A stretch of DNA of 64,000 nucleotides from Duganella dendranthematis (GTDB lineage: Bacteria; Pseudomonadota; Gammaproteobacteria; Burkholderiales; Burkholderiaceae_D), in NCBI RefSeq assembly GCF_012849375.1, contig NZ_CP051684.1, forward strand, positions 744,001 through 808,000. Reading direction: 5' to 3'. The translations under genes and the position numbers were made by a program. Within the stretch, counting starts at the first letter, position 1. Each line of letters opens with the position of its first letter. Below the pieces are notes generated by a model. It saw only the letters and a list, made by a program, of their open reading frames with translations. It was not told the DNA's origin and did no database searches. Shown here piece after piece: positions 54,244 to 62,999 of this stretch.

Positions 54244-54606
54244 ATGGAAACCAGGATCGCAAAACTCGAAGAATTCGCAGCCGACGCCAAGGAAAGATTG
54301 GTTAAGCTGGAAGAATTCGCTATAGACACCAAGCAAAGGCTGGTGAAAATAGAGACGCGCCTGGACCAGTGCGCCACTAAGTCCGACCTCGAAGCCTTAC
54401 GGGCCGAAATGCACAAGGGCTTTGCCGACATCATCAAGTGGATCGTCGGCACAGCGATTGTCATGAGTGGCACCGGCATCGTCGTCATGACCTTCGTGCT
54501 CAACAATGCGGTGCCCAAAACGCCGCCGCCGGCGCCTCTGCCGCCGGTGGTGATCTACACTCAGCCGGTGCCGGTTGCTCCTGCGGCTGCCGCGCCGCGC
54601 ATGTAA
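54244..54606 (+). CDS. coiled-coil membrane-anchored protein
   Basis: A 120-aa protein. The first 60 residues form a coiled coil with two near-repeats (ARIAKLEEFAADAKERL-like and VKLEEFAIDTKQRLVKIETRL), followed by a hydrophobic helix (IIKWIVGTAIVMSGTGIVVMTF) and a Pro-rich tail PKTPPPAPLPPV. It resembles DUF1640/bdr-like proteins with C-terminal transmembrane anchors. Its promoter places transcription at the start codon. Function unknown; the Pro-rich end could span the envelope or bind a partner. Confidence 0.65.
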   Translation: METRIAKLEEFAADAKERLVKLEEFAIDTKQRLVKIETRLDQCATKSDLEALRAEMHKGFADIIKWIVGTAIVMSGTGIVVMTFVLNNAVPKTPPPAPLPPVVIYTQPVPVAPAAAAPRM

Positions 54607-54689
54607 CGTTTTATTACATATCGCTAACCTAACTGAACGCGCGACCGTTCTAGACTAGCATTGTCTTTATTTTCGGCAATGGAGCGTCT

Positions 54690-55163
54690 ATGCGCCGCGC
54701 ACTCACCCTGATGTTATTCCTGTCCATGCTACAAGGCGCACTCGCCTGGGCAGCACTGGGCAGCACCCCGTCCGAATTCGGCGGCACTACCACCCAGACC
54801 CGCTTGGCGGCCCGCAGCCTGGCGGCCACCAGCACCAGCAGCACCACCGCGGCGGTCTACACCATCAGCCAGAGCACGCTCGACAGCGGCACCGTCGTGC
54901 GCGAATACACCGACGCCAGCGGCGTGGTATTTGCCGTCAGCTGGACCGGCCCGACATTGCCAGACCTGCGCACGCTGCTCGGCGATAAATTCACCGTCAT
55001 GACCAGCAACGCCGCCAAGCGTCCCAAGGCGGGACATTCGCAACTGGCGGTCGACCAGTCCGACGTGGTCATCGTCTCCAGCGGCCACATGCGCGCGTAT
55101 GCCGGCCAGGCCTGGATTCCCAGCGCGCTGCCGGCCGGCTTCGATACCACCACCATAGAATAA
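54690..55163 (+). CDS. DUF2844 domain exported protein
   Basis: A 157-aa protein with signal peptide (ALTLMLFLSMLQGALAWAALG, cleavage near residue 22). The mature part contains YTISQSTLDSGTVVREYTDASGVVFAVSW, the core of DUF2844, and a C-terminal AGHSQLAVDQSDVVIVSSGHM stretch. These short proteins always travel with DUF3443 genes in Burkholderiales; the latter starts 10 bp downstream here. No catalytic residues are known. It could be a chaperone, inhibitor or partner of the DUF3443 protein. Confidence 0.82.
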   Translation: MRRALTLMLFLSMLQGALAWAALGSTPSEFGGTTTQTRLAARSLAATSTSSTTAAVYTISQSTLDSGTVVREYTDASGVVFAVSWTGPTLPDLRTLLGDKFTVMTSNAAKRPKAGHSQLAVDQSDVVIVSSGHMRAYAGQAWIPSALPAGFDTTTIE

Positions 55164-55173
55164 GGGAGTCTGC

Positions 55174-56886
55174 ATGAAAGTATCTCATCTGGCGGGCGCC
55201 TTGCTGTGCCTGGCGCTAGCTGCGTGCGGCGGCGGTGGCAGTTCCTCTTCCACCGCAGCCACCACCAGCACCACCGAATCGATGGCTGCGGCCACGCCGG
55301 TCGTCAGCATCAGCGCCTCGCCCACCGCCACCACCACCGGCCAGGTCGTCACGCTCACCTGGAGCGTCGCCAACCCGACCGGCAGCAACTGCACCGCCTC
55401 CGGCGCCTGGAGCGGCACGCTGGCCACCAGCGGCACCCAGACCGTCACCGCCGGCGCGGCCGGCACCGCTAATTACACGCTGACTTGCGGCAGCGTCAGC
55501 AACACCGCCGTGGTGACCGTGGCCACGCCGCCGCCCTCGCCCACCGTCAGCCTGACGCTGGCGCCGGCCAATATCACCACTGCGCAGAGCACCACGCTCA
55601 GCTGGTCGTCGGCCAACGCCACCAGTTGCACCGCCAGCGGCGCCTGGAGCGGCAGCAAAGCCACCTCCGGTTCCATGACGATCACACCGACCGCAGTCGG
55701 CAGCTTCACCTACAGCATGACCTGCAGCGGCGACGGCGGCAGCGCCGACGCCAGCACCGCGCTCAGCGTCACGGCAGCGCTCAGCAACAGCACCGCCATC
55801 CTGGTCGACAGTGGCCCGAGCGGCGTCAGCGGCGTGATCAATGTGCCGTATGTCAGCGTCACCGTCTGCCGTCCCGGCACCACCACCTGCCAGACCATCG
55901 ACCACGTGCTGCTGGATACCGGCTCCTACGGCCTGCGCCTGCTGGCCGGCCAGCTCAGTTCGACATTGGCGCTGCCGGCCGTCAGCACCGCCAGCGGCGC
56001 CGACGCCGGCGAATGCGGCAAGTTCATCAGCGGCTACACGTGGGGCGCGGTGCGCCAGGCCGACGTCAAGATGGCCGATGAAGTGGCGTCCGCCATCTCG
56101 ATCCAGGTCATCGGCGACACCGGCAGCAGCTACACCAGCACACCGTCCAGTTGCAGCAGCGCCGGCAGCAATATGGGTACGCTGTCGGCGCTCGGCGCCA
56201 AGGGGATCCTCGGCGTCGGCATGTTCAAGCAGGATTGCGGCAGCTCGTGCGCCAACGCCGCCATCAGCGGCGTCTACTACGCCTGCGCCAGCGGCAGTTG
56301 CAGCGCCAGCGCCATGCCGCTGGCCAAGCAGATCACCAATCCGGTATCCTCATTCGCCGTCAACAACAACGGCCTGCTGATCACCATGCCCAGCGTCGGC
56401 ACCGCCGGCCTGACCTCGGTCAGCGGTACGCTGGTCTTCGGCGTCAACACGCAAAGCAACAACACCATCGCCGGCGAGACCATCTTCAAGGCCAACAGCA
56501 GCGGCGACTTCACCACCACCTACAATGGCAAGGCCTACAGCGCCAGCTTCATCGACAGCGGCTCGAACGGCTACTTTTTCACCGACAGCAGCATCCGCCA
56601 ATGCTCGGGCGGCGACTTCTACTGCCCGGCCTCGACGCTGTCGCTGAGCGCCACCAACACCGCTTCCGACGGCAGCGCCAGCGGCGCGGTCAACTTCAAC
56701 GTGGTCAATCTGGTCAACCTGGCGTCGACCATCAACGCGGCGCAGGTCGGCGGCACGGTCGGCAGCAGCGGCGCCTCCAGCAACTATTTCGACTGGGGGC
56801 TACCGTTCTTCTACGGCCGCCGCGTGTTCGTGGTGATGGAAAACAATACCGTGGCCGGCAAGGCCGGACCGTACTGGGCATATTGA
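55174..56886 (+). CDS. DUF3443 lipoprotein with two Ig-like repeats and aspartic-protease-like motifs
   Basis: A 570-aa predicted lipoprotein (lipobox LAAC, about residue 19) in the outer membrane or periplasm. Residues about 40-200 contain two Ig-like repeats, each with the sequence CTASGAWSG. The DUF3443 part has LLDTGSYGLRLL with Asp248 and FIDSGSNGYFF with Asp461, two D-T/S-G-S motifs 213 residues apart, like the paired active-site aspartates of two-lobed pepsin-type proteases. Many Ser/Thr and several Cys pairs suggest a secreted, disulfide-rich protein. It is paired with DUF2844 upstream. Proteolytic activity is inference. Confidence 0.8.
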   Translation: MKVSHLAGALLCLALAACGGGGSSSSTAATTSTTESMAAATPVVSISASPTATTTGQVVTLTWSVANPTGSNCTASGAWSGTLATSGTQTVTAGAAGTANYTLTCGSVSNTAVVTVATPPPSPTVSLTLAPANITTAQSTTLSWSSANATSCTASGAWSGSKATSGSMTITPTAVGSFTYSMTCSGDGGSADASTALSVTAALSNSTAILVDSGPSGVSGVINVPYVSVTVCRPGTTTCQTIDHVLLDTGSYGLRLLAGQLSSTLALPAVSTASGADAGECGKFISGYTWGAVRQADVKMADEVASAISIQVIGDTGSSYTSTPSSCSSAGSNMGTLSALGAKGILGVGMFKQDCGSSCANAAISGVYYACASGSCSASAMPLAKQITNPVSSFAVNNNGLLITMPSVGTAGLTSVSGTLVFGVNTQSNNTIAGETIFKANSSGDFTTTYNGKAYSASFIDSGSNGYFFTDSSIRQCSGGDFYCPASTLSLSATNTASDGSASGAVNFNVVNLVNLASTINAAQVGGTVGSSGASSNYFDWGLPFFYGRRVFVVMENNTVAGKAGPYWAY

Positions 56887-56959
56887 TTGCGCCATGTCAT
56901 ATCGTTGTCACGATAGATAGCTAAAGTCGCAACCTTGAATTTTCCCCTTCGAGGTAGTG

Positions 56960-59077
56960 ATGAAATTAAATCTGGTGATGCTGGCTGCCATGACGGCAGC
57001 CGGCCTGGTAGCATGCGGCGGCGATAACAGTCCTGTTGCAGTAACCCCACCCGCCGCGCCGGCGATCCCGGAAGGCACCACCGTCACCGTGGCACTGTTG
57101 GAAACCACCGACATCCACGCCAACGTGATGAGCTACAACTACTACTCGCTGGCCGAGGACACCAGCCTCGGCCTGGAGCGCACGTCGTCGCTGGTCAAGG
57201 CCGCGCGCAGCGAGAATCCGAACAACGTCCTGCTGGACGATGGCGATACCATCCAGGGCACGCTGCTGGGCGACCTGCAAGCCGTCACCAAGCCGATCGC
57301 CTGCACCGACACGCTGGCCGTGCACAAAGTCATGAACGCCATGAAGTTCGACGGCGGCGGCTTTGGCAACCACGAATTCAATTACGGCCTGCCATTCCTG
57401 AGCCAAGTCACCAATACCGACTTCGGCATTCCAGGCGTGACCAAGCCGAGCGGCACCTGCGGCGCGCCAGCCTTCCCGCTGGTGCTGACCAACGTCACCG
57501 GCGTGGCCAGCGGCAAGCCGATCGTCCAGCCGTACACGCTGCTGCCGCGCACTTTCTCGGCCACCAAGCCGGACGGCAGCAAGCTGGACGTGAAAATGAA
57601 CATCGGCATCATGAGCTTCGTGCCGCCGCAGATCCTCGAGTGGGACCAGAAAAACCTGGCCGGCAAAGTCGCCATCACCGGTGTGCAGGAAGCCGCCAAG
57701 CAATACGTGCCGGAACTGCGCAGCAAAGGCGCCGATCTGGTGGTGGCGCTGTCGCACGGCGGCCTCGACCCAAGCGCCTACAGCCCGAAAATGGAAAACG
57801 GCTCCTACCACCTGACCAGCACCGGCATCGACGCGCTGCTGATCGGCCACTCGCACCTGATCTTCCCGAAAGGTAAGGAGACCGGCGCGGCGGCACTGGA
57901 CCCGGCGTTCGCCGCGTTCCCGGCCAGCGCCAACATCGACGCCGTCAACGGCTTCGTCAACGGTGTGCCGACCGTCATGGCGCAAAGCTGGGGCCGCCGC
58001 CTGGGCATCATCAAGCTGACCCTGGCCTACACCGGCGGCAAATGGGTGGTGCAGCCAACCAAGACCACGGTGGAATCGCGCGGCTTCAAGTACACCGACG
58101 GCGCCACCAATATCGCCGCCGACAGCAGCGTCGCGCCGCTGGTGGCCACCGAGCACGCCGCCACCATCGCCTACGCCAAGCAGCCGCTGGGCGTGACCAC
58201 CGACTTCGAGATGTCCTCGTACTTCTCGCTGGCCGGCGACGTCAGCGCGATCCAGCTGGTCAACCAGGCACAGCTGGCATACGTGAAGAATTTCATCGCC
58301 ACCAGCACCGACGCCACGCTGGCCAGCTACAAGAACATCCCGGTGATTTCGTGCAGCGCGCCGTTCAAGGCCGGCCGCAACGGTCCTTCGGACTTTACCG
58401 ATGTGGCGCCGGGCGCCTCGTCGGCTGCGCCGATCGGCCTGCAGGTGCGTAATCCGGGCGACCTGTACCTGTACTCGAACAACAACCTGCAAGCGGTCAA
58501 GATCAAGGGTTCCGACCTGAAGGCCTGGCTGGAAACCGCCGCCAAGCAGTTCGGCCAGATCGATCCGGCCAAGACTGCCGAGCAGGATCTGGTGCCAAGC
58601 TACAGCACCATTTACAACTACGACGTGTTCTACGCCGAGAACAACGCGCTGACCTACCAGATCGACGTCACCAAGCCAGCCGGCAGCCGCATCGTCAACC
58701 TGACCTACCTGGGCAAGGCCGTGGCCGATGGCGACGACTTCATCGTCGCCACCAACGACTACCGCGCAGGCGGCGGTGGCGCAGTGCCGGGCATCGACGG
58801 CAGCAAAACCATCATCAAGTCGCCGGACGCCAACCAGACCGTGGTCAGCAACTACCTGACGGCGCAAGGTGCGGCCACCGGCAAGGTCACGCTGACCGGC
58901 AACGGCAGCGCGCGCAGCTGGAGCTTCGTCAAGGTGGCCACCGCCGGTCCGGTGATCCTGCGCTCGGCGCCGGGCCACCTGGCGGTCGCCAAGGGCAGCG
59001 GCCTGACGGCGGTGACGGCTGAAGGCGGCCTGGACGCCAGCGGCTTCGCCAAGTACACCATCGACTTGAGCAAATAA
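56960..59077 (+). CDS. 2',3'-cyclic-nucleotide 2'-phosphodiesterase / 3'-nucleotidase lipoprotein (CpdB type)
   Basis: A 705-aa periplasmic two-domain nucleotidase, lipid-anchored (LVAC, Cys19). The metallophosphoesterase domain has ETTDIHANVMSYNYY (Asp51, His53), LLDDGDTIQG, FGNHEFNYG, ALSHGGLDP and LLIGHSHLIFPKG. The C-terminal nucleotidase domain follows with ISCSAPFKAGRNGPSDF and YLYSNNNLQAVKIKG, matching CpdB rather than UshA. It degrades extracellular cyclic nucleotides to nucleosides. A GTG one codon before the ATG is the only alternative start. It lies 73 bp after the DUF3443 gene and 13 bp before the Sel1 gene. Confidence 0.93.
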   Translation: MKLNLVMLAAMTAAGLVACGGDNSPVAVTPPAAPAIPEGTTVTVALLETTDIHANVMSYNYYSLAEDTSLGLERTSSLVKAARSENPNNVLLDDGDTIQGTLLGDLQAVTKPIACTDTLAVHKVMNAMKFDGGGFGNHEFNYGLPFLSQVTNTDFGIPGVTKPSGTCGAPAFPLVLTNVTGVASGKPIVQPYTLLPRTFSATKPDGSKLDVKMNIGIMSFVPPQILEWDQKNLAGKVAITGVQEAAKQYVPELRSKGADLVVALSHGGLDPSAYSPKMENGSYHLTSTGIDALLIGHSHLIFPKGKETGAAALDPAFAAFPASANIDAVNGFVNGVPTVMAQSWGRRLGIIKLTLAYTGGKWVVQPTKTTVESRGFKYTDGATNIAADSSVAPLVATEHAATIAYAKQPLGVTTDFEMSSYFSLAGDVSAIQLVNQAQLAYVKNFIATSTDATLASYKNIPVISCSAPFKAGRNGPSDFTDVAPGASSAAPIGLQVRNPGDLYLYSNNNLQAVKIKGSDLKAWLETAAKQFGQIDPAKTAEQDLVPSYSTIYNYDVFYAENNALTYQIDVTKPAGSRIVNLTYLGKAVADGDDFIVATNDYRAGGGGAVPGIDGSKTIIKSPDANQTVVSNYLTAQGAATGKVTLTGNGSARSWSFVKVATAGPVILRSAPGHLAVAKGSGLTAVTAEGGLDASGFAKYTIDLSK

Positions 59078-59090
59078 GCTGAGGACTACC

Positions 59091-59816
59091 ATGCGTACCC
59101 TGACCGCAGCGTTGCTGAGTTCGGTTTTGCTGTTCGGCTGCCAGATGCAGCAGGAAAAACCGACCTCGGCGCAAATCGAAGTCACCGGCATGAAGGCCAA
59201 GCAGGAAGCGGACGCGCACGCCGAGCGCAAGCTGATCGCCTGGTCGGAGCAGAACCTGCCGGTGGCGCAGCGCGAACTGGCGATACTCTACCAGTCGCGT
59301 CCCGAGCAACGCGCCGACGCGCTCAAGCTGTTTGAGCAGGCGGCACGAGGGGGCGATGTCGAAGCCGCCTTCCAGCTGGGCGAAATGCTGCGGATCGGCG
59401 TGCTGGGCGTGCCGGCCGCACCCGCGGCGGCAGCGCCGTGGTACGCGCTGGCTGCGCAGCACCAGCACGCCAGGGCGGCGCTGGCGCTGGGACTGATGGT
59501 CAGGAACGGCAACGGCGTGCCGCGCGATACGGCACGGGCGGCGCGCCTGTTGACGCAGGCGGCGGAGTTGGGTAATGCGCATGCGATGTTCCTGCTCTCC
59601 AACATCTACCGCGAAGGCGACGGCGTGGCGCAGGATACCGTCAAGGCCCGCAGCTGGCTGGAAGAAGCGGCCGAGCACGAATATCCGCCGGCGCTGCAGG
59701 AACTGGCGATGACCGTGCAGCTGGGTGACGCCCTGTCCGCCAGGGACGAGCGCCGCGCCGGCGAGCTGATGAAAGAAGCCAGCGAACACCGTCGCAACAA
59801 CTGGAATCGCTTCTGA
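59091..59816 (+). CDS. Sel1-repeat lipoprotein
   Basis: A 241-aa lipoprotein (LLFGC, about residue 17) with tandem Sel1-like repeats of about 36 residues: ALKLFEQAARGGDVEAAFQLGEM, AAPWYALAAQHQHARAALALGLM, GTARAARLLTQAAELGNAHAMFLLSNIYREGD-type units split across the protein, and SWLEEAAEHEYPPALQELAM. Such alpha-alpha solenoids serve as protein-interaction scaffolds. It follows CpdB by 13 bp, so they are likely co-transcribed, but a functional link is unknown. Confidence 0.83.
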   Translation: MRTLTAALLSSVLLFGCQMQQEKPTSAQIEVTGMKAKQEADAHAERKLIAWSEQNLPVAQRELAILYQSRPEQRADALKLFEQAARGGDVEAAFQLGEMLRIGVLGVPAAPAAAAPWYALAAQHQHARAALALGLMVRNGNGVPRDTARAARLLTQAAELGNAHAMFLLSNIYREGDGVAQDTVKARSWLEEAAEHEYPPALQELAMTVQLGDALSARDERRAGELMKEASEHRRNNWNRF

Positions 59817-59919
59817 GCAACGGCGTACAGCGTGGTCCGGCGCACAGACCGGGGTGAGGGGTGCTCCTAGACTGGCTTGGCAGTCCCCGCACGTTTCATT
59901 AGCCACGCAAGGAGCCGAC

Positions 59920-60429
59920 ATGAGAACCACTTCACAATCGCAGGACAAGATTCCAAAGCCTATTCCCACCTCCACCGAACCGCAAGACGCGATCACGCTG
60001 CTCACCGAAGACCACGAGCACGTTAAATCGATGTTCGAACAGTATGAAGAGCTGGGCGACCGCGCGCACGTCAGCAAACACAAGCTGGCCCTGCAAATCT
60101 GCGAAGAGCTGACCAAGCATGCGACGGCGGAAGAAGAGATTTTCTACCCGGCCGTACGTAAGGCCACCAAGGAAGAAGACCTGGTGGACGAAGCCGTGGT
60201 CGAGCACGCGTCGGCCAAAGACCTGATCGCGCAGATCATCAGCATGGAGCCGACCGACGACCTGTACGACGCCAAGGTCAAGGTGCTGGGCGAGCTGATC
60301 GACCATCACGTCAAGGAAGAGGAAGAAGAAATGTTCCCCAAGGCGCGTAAGGCCAAGCTGGACCTGATGGCGCTGGGCGAAGCCATCGCCATCCGCAAGG
60401 AACAGGTCGAACTGCCGCCGACCGCCTGA
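59920..60429 (+). CDS. hemerythrin HHE-domain protein
   Basis: A 169-aa protein forming the four-helix hemerythrin-like bundle that binds a di-iron centre. Expected iron ligands are visible: DHEHVKSMFEQYEE, KHATAEEEIFYPAV, EHASAKDLIAQI and DHHVKEEEEEMFP (His and Glu pairs on each helix). A stress-related role (oxygen or nitric-oxide sensing or detoxification) is usual but unproven. AAGGAG lies 5 nt upstream of the ATG. Its stop abuts the stop of the convergent CoaD-HD gene with no intervening base. Confidence 0.9.
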   Translation: MRTTSQSQDKIPKPIPTSTEPQDAITLLTEDHEHVKSMFEQYEELGDRAHVSKHKLALQICEELTKHATAEEEIFYPAVRKATKEEDLVDEAVVEHASAKDLIAQIISMEPTDDLYDAKVKVLGELIDHHVKEEEEEMFPKARKAKLDLMALGEAIAIRKEQVELPPTA

Positions 60430-61578
60430 TCAGCCGGCCGCCAGCCGCGCCATCTCGCGCTGCATGTTGTCGATGGCGCGCTCGTTGTACTGCTCGGCAA
60501 AGTAGGCGTTGCCGAACAGCAGACCTTGCTGCGCCTTGCGGCACAGGTGCGCCAGCGCTGCGCCGCGCTGTTCGCGATAGACGTCGTCCGCCATATGGCT
60601 GTACTCCTGGCGGATGGCGCGCGCGTAATTCTGGTAGACCTCGTCATCCTGCCCCAGAATCGCCAAGTCCACGCTCAACAGTACATCTTTGAGCCGGTGC
60701 GTGATCGCCGCTTCCTGGAAATGATCGGTGGCGCGTATCAGCTCGGCCGCATCGTCCATTTCCTGGCCCAGGTGGCTACCCAGCCACATCTGTGCACTGG
60801 CTTCTTCGTTGGTGGCCGCCGCCGGGTCGCCATGATGGCCATACTCGGCATCGTGGAACCAGAAGGCCTGCTTGATAATGTCGACATCCGCCGGATCAGG
60901 CCGCATATTGCCGGCCCACACGCGGATTTCGCACAGCCCGTGCACCAGATGGTCGAGGTTGTGATAATAGCGTGCCGCACCGCCGTAGCAATCGGGGCCG
61001 GTCAGCCGCGCGAACCAGTCGTCTGCATGAGCGATGGCGGTGGCGTCGCGGTGCTCGTAGTCCCACAAGGTTTCCCACTCCTTGCGCAGCCAGCTCAGCA
61101 CCCAGGCGTGATACGCCGGGCCAGGCACGAATTTCTTCATGATCCAGTTCCAGCCGATCGGCCCTTCCAGCGCCTTGACGAACGACGAGCTGACCGAGCC
61201 CAGGTCGCGCGGCGGCATGACGAATACCGTCTTCGCGCCTTGCAGCACGTCCACATTGGTTTGCTGGATCAGGTTCTCGTAATCGAAGTCGGCAGTGGTG
61301 CGGATGCCGCGGATCAGGCACTCGACGCCCTGCTTCTTGGCCGCGCGCGCCGTGTAGTCGCCGCGCACGATCACCACCGAGACATTGTGCCAGCCCTGTT
61401 CCGTGCAGCTGAGCGAGATGATGCTCTTGCGCTCCTCGGCCGAAAACTTGGGCTTCTTGGCCGGATTCTCGGACAGGAAGACCACTACCTCATCCGCCAG
61501 CGAACGGGCTTCGTTGATCACCCACATATGGCCGTTGGTGATCGGGTCCAGGGTTCCCGAAAATCCGATTTTCTTCAT
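60430..61578 (-). CDS. fusion of CoaD-like nucleotidyltransferase with an HD-domain phosphohydrolase
   Basis: A 382-aa cytoplasmic protein. Residues 1-155 resemble phosphopantetheine adenylyltransferase: FSGTLDPITNGH with TNGH at 14-17, LIRGIRTTADFDYE and SSSFVK at 130-135. Residues 165-382 resemble the HD-type family COG4339: YYHNLDHL (205-211), FWFHDAEYG with His242-Asp243, ATDHF and VDLAILG with Asp304. CoaD enzymes are normally about 160 aa and single-domain. If active it could make dephospho-CoA or a related nucleotide, and the HD domain could hydrolyse a related nucleotide. Which substrate, and whether it is the cell's essential CoaD, cannot be told. Met at 61578 chosen over one 5 codons upstream. 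Confidence 0.82.
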   Translation of the reverse strand: MKKIGFSGTLDPITNGHMWVINEARSLADEVVVFLSENPAKKPKFSAEERKSIISLSCTEQGWHNVSVVIVRGDYTARAAKKQGVECLIRGIRTTADFDYENLIQQTNVDVLQGAKTVFVMPPRDLGSVSSSFVKALEGPIGWNWIMKKFVPGPAYHAWVLSWLRKEWETLWDYEHRDATAIAHADDWFARLTGPDCYGGAARYYHNLDHLVHGLCEIRVWAGNMRPDPADVDIIKQAFWFHDAEYGHHGDPAAATNEEASAQMWLGSHLGQEMDDAAELIRATDHFQEAAITHRLKDVLLSVDLAILGQDDEVYQNYARAIRQEYSHMADDVYREQRGAALAHLCRKAQQGLLFGNAYFAEQYNERAIDNMQREMARLAAG

Positions 61579-61610
61579 GCACCACTCCAACACCGTGTCA
61601 AAACGGCATT

Positions 61611-62999
61611 TTAGACCGGAGTGGGCTTGCTAGTCTCGGGAAAATCGACATTCACCTTCAGACCGCCCAACCGTTCGGACTGGGCGAGCGACAAGACCGC
61701 GCCGTGGCGCTCGGCAATCGACTGCACAATCGCCATGCCCAGGCCACTGCCGCCGGCCGGACTCCCCGGCACGCGGTAGAAGCGGCTGAACACCCGTTCG
61801 CGCTCCTCGGCCGGGATGCCGGGACCGGAATCCTCGACGCTAAGCACAATGCGCGGCTTGGCATGTTTTGTGGCGGCGACGCTACGCTGCAGGTCGATAT
61901 CGACGGTGCCGCCGGCCGGGGTGTACTTGATGGCGTTGTCGACCAGGTTGCGCAGCAGGATCAGCAGCGCATCCGGATGCCCGGCCACCACCACATCCTC
62001 ATTATGGTGCAGGCCGAGGTCGATCTGACGCGCCTGCGCCAGCCCGTTCATATCGCCCAGCACGCGCTTGACCACGTCGCCCAGGTTGACCGGCTCGGAC
62101 TTGATCTCCTCGCTGGCGCCCTCCTGCCGCGCCAGCACCAGCAACTGCTCGACCAGCCGCGTGGCGCGCTCGATGCCGGCCGTCACGCGCGACACCGCCA
62201 GCTTGCGCGACGCCTCATCCTGCGCGCGCTCCAGGCTCAACACCTGCAACTTGAGCGCCGCCAGCGGCGTGCGCAATTCGTGCGCGGCGTCGGCCACAAA
62301 GTGCTGCTGGGCGTCAAACGCCGTCCTCACCCGCACAAACAGCAGATTGAGCTCCTGCACCAGCGGCAGCACCTCATCGGGCAAATCGTTTTCCGACACC
62401 GGCGACAAATCCTCGGCCTGGCGCGCCGCCACCTGACGCTTGACGCGCGACACCGGCGCGAGCGAACCGGACACTACCCACCACACCACCAGCATCAGCA
62501 CCGGCGCCATGACGGCGATCGGGCCGACCGTGCGCAAGGCCAGCGTACCGGCCATGCGCTGGCGCACCGCCATGTCCTGCGCGATCTGCACCGTCTGGTT
62601 GGAAGTCTGCACCGAGAACACCCGGTAGGTGGTTTTGTTGACGCGGACGTTGGAGAAGCCCAGCACCGCCCGCTGCGGCAGCGCCGCGCGCGACAGCGAG
62701 CGGAACACCTGCGCACCGTCCGGGGTCCACACCTGCACCACCAGATCGTCGTTTTCCGGATCGGCCGCCGTGTCGGCCGCCTTGTTGGTCAGGGTGGCGC
62801 TGGAGCGCAGCGACATTGCCATCTGCTGCATGTGATAGTCGAAGATCTGGTCCGCGTCGCTCAGCGCGCTGCGGTAGGCGATCATCGCTTGCGCAAAGGC
62901 CGCCATGGTGATGGCGGCCAGCAGGAACCACAGCAAACGGCCGCGCAGCGAGTGGGTCACCACCGGCACGCGCGGCAGCGGCGGCATCCTTACTTTCAT
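61611..62999 (-). CDS. two-component sensor histidine kinase
   Basis: A 462-aa inner-membrane sensor. Transmembrane helices at about 21-41 and 160-178 flank a short periplasmic sensor domain; a HAMP-like segment follows (APVSRVKRQVAARQAED), then the DHp helix with phospho-acceptor His240 in AHELRTPLAALK. The catalytic ATPase has the N box RNLVDNAIKYTPAG, G1 VEDSGPGIP, F box and G2 GSGLGMAIV. It resembles the QseC/PmrB/TctE subfamily. Its ATG overlaps the response-regulator stop by ATGA, so the pair is co-translated. The signal is unknown. Confidence 0.94.
   Translation of the reverse strand: MKVRMPPLPRVPVVTHSLRGRLLWFLLAAITMAAFAQAMIAYRSALSDADQIFDYHMQQMAMSLRSSATLTNKAADTAADPENDDLVVQVWTPDGAQVFRSLSRAALPQRAVLGFSNVRVNKTTYRVFSVQTSNQTVQIAQDMAVRQRMAGTLALRTVGPIAVMAPVLMLVVWWVVSGSLAPVSRVKRQVAARQAEDLSPVSENDLPDEVLPLVQELNLLFVRVRTAFDAQQHFVADAAHELRTPLAALKLQVLSLERAQDEASRKLAVSRVTAGIERATRLVEQLLVLARQEGASEEIKSEPVNLGDVVKRVLGDMNGLAQARQIDLGLHHNEDVVVAGHPDALLILLRNLVDNAIKYTPAGGTVDIDLQRSVAATKHAKPRIVLSVEDSGPGIPAEERERVFSRFYRVPGSPAGGSGLGMAIVQSIAERHGAVLSLAQSERLGGLKVNVDFPETSKPTPV

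Noticed and set aside
55216..55905. A minus-strand frame rich in Gly, Ala and Asp across the DUF3443 gene
   Set aside because: Repeat-derived composition reflects the Ser/Thr/Ala-rich Ig-like region on the other strand.
56966..59230. A 754-codon minus-strand frame opposite the CpdB gene
   Set aside because: The plus-strand frame has clear phosphoesterase motifs; the antisense product is low-complexity and rich in Arg, Ala and Gly.
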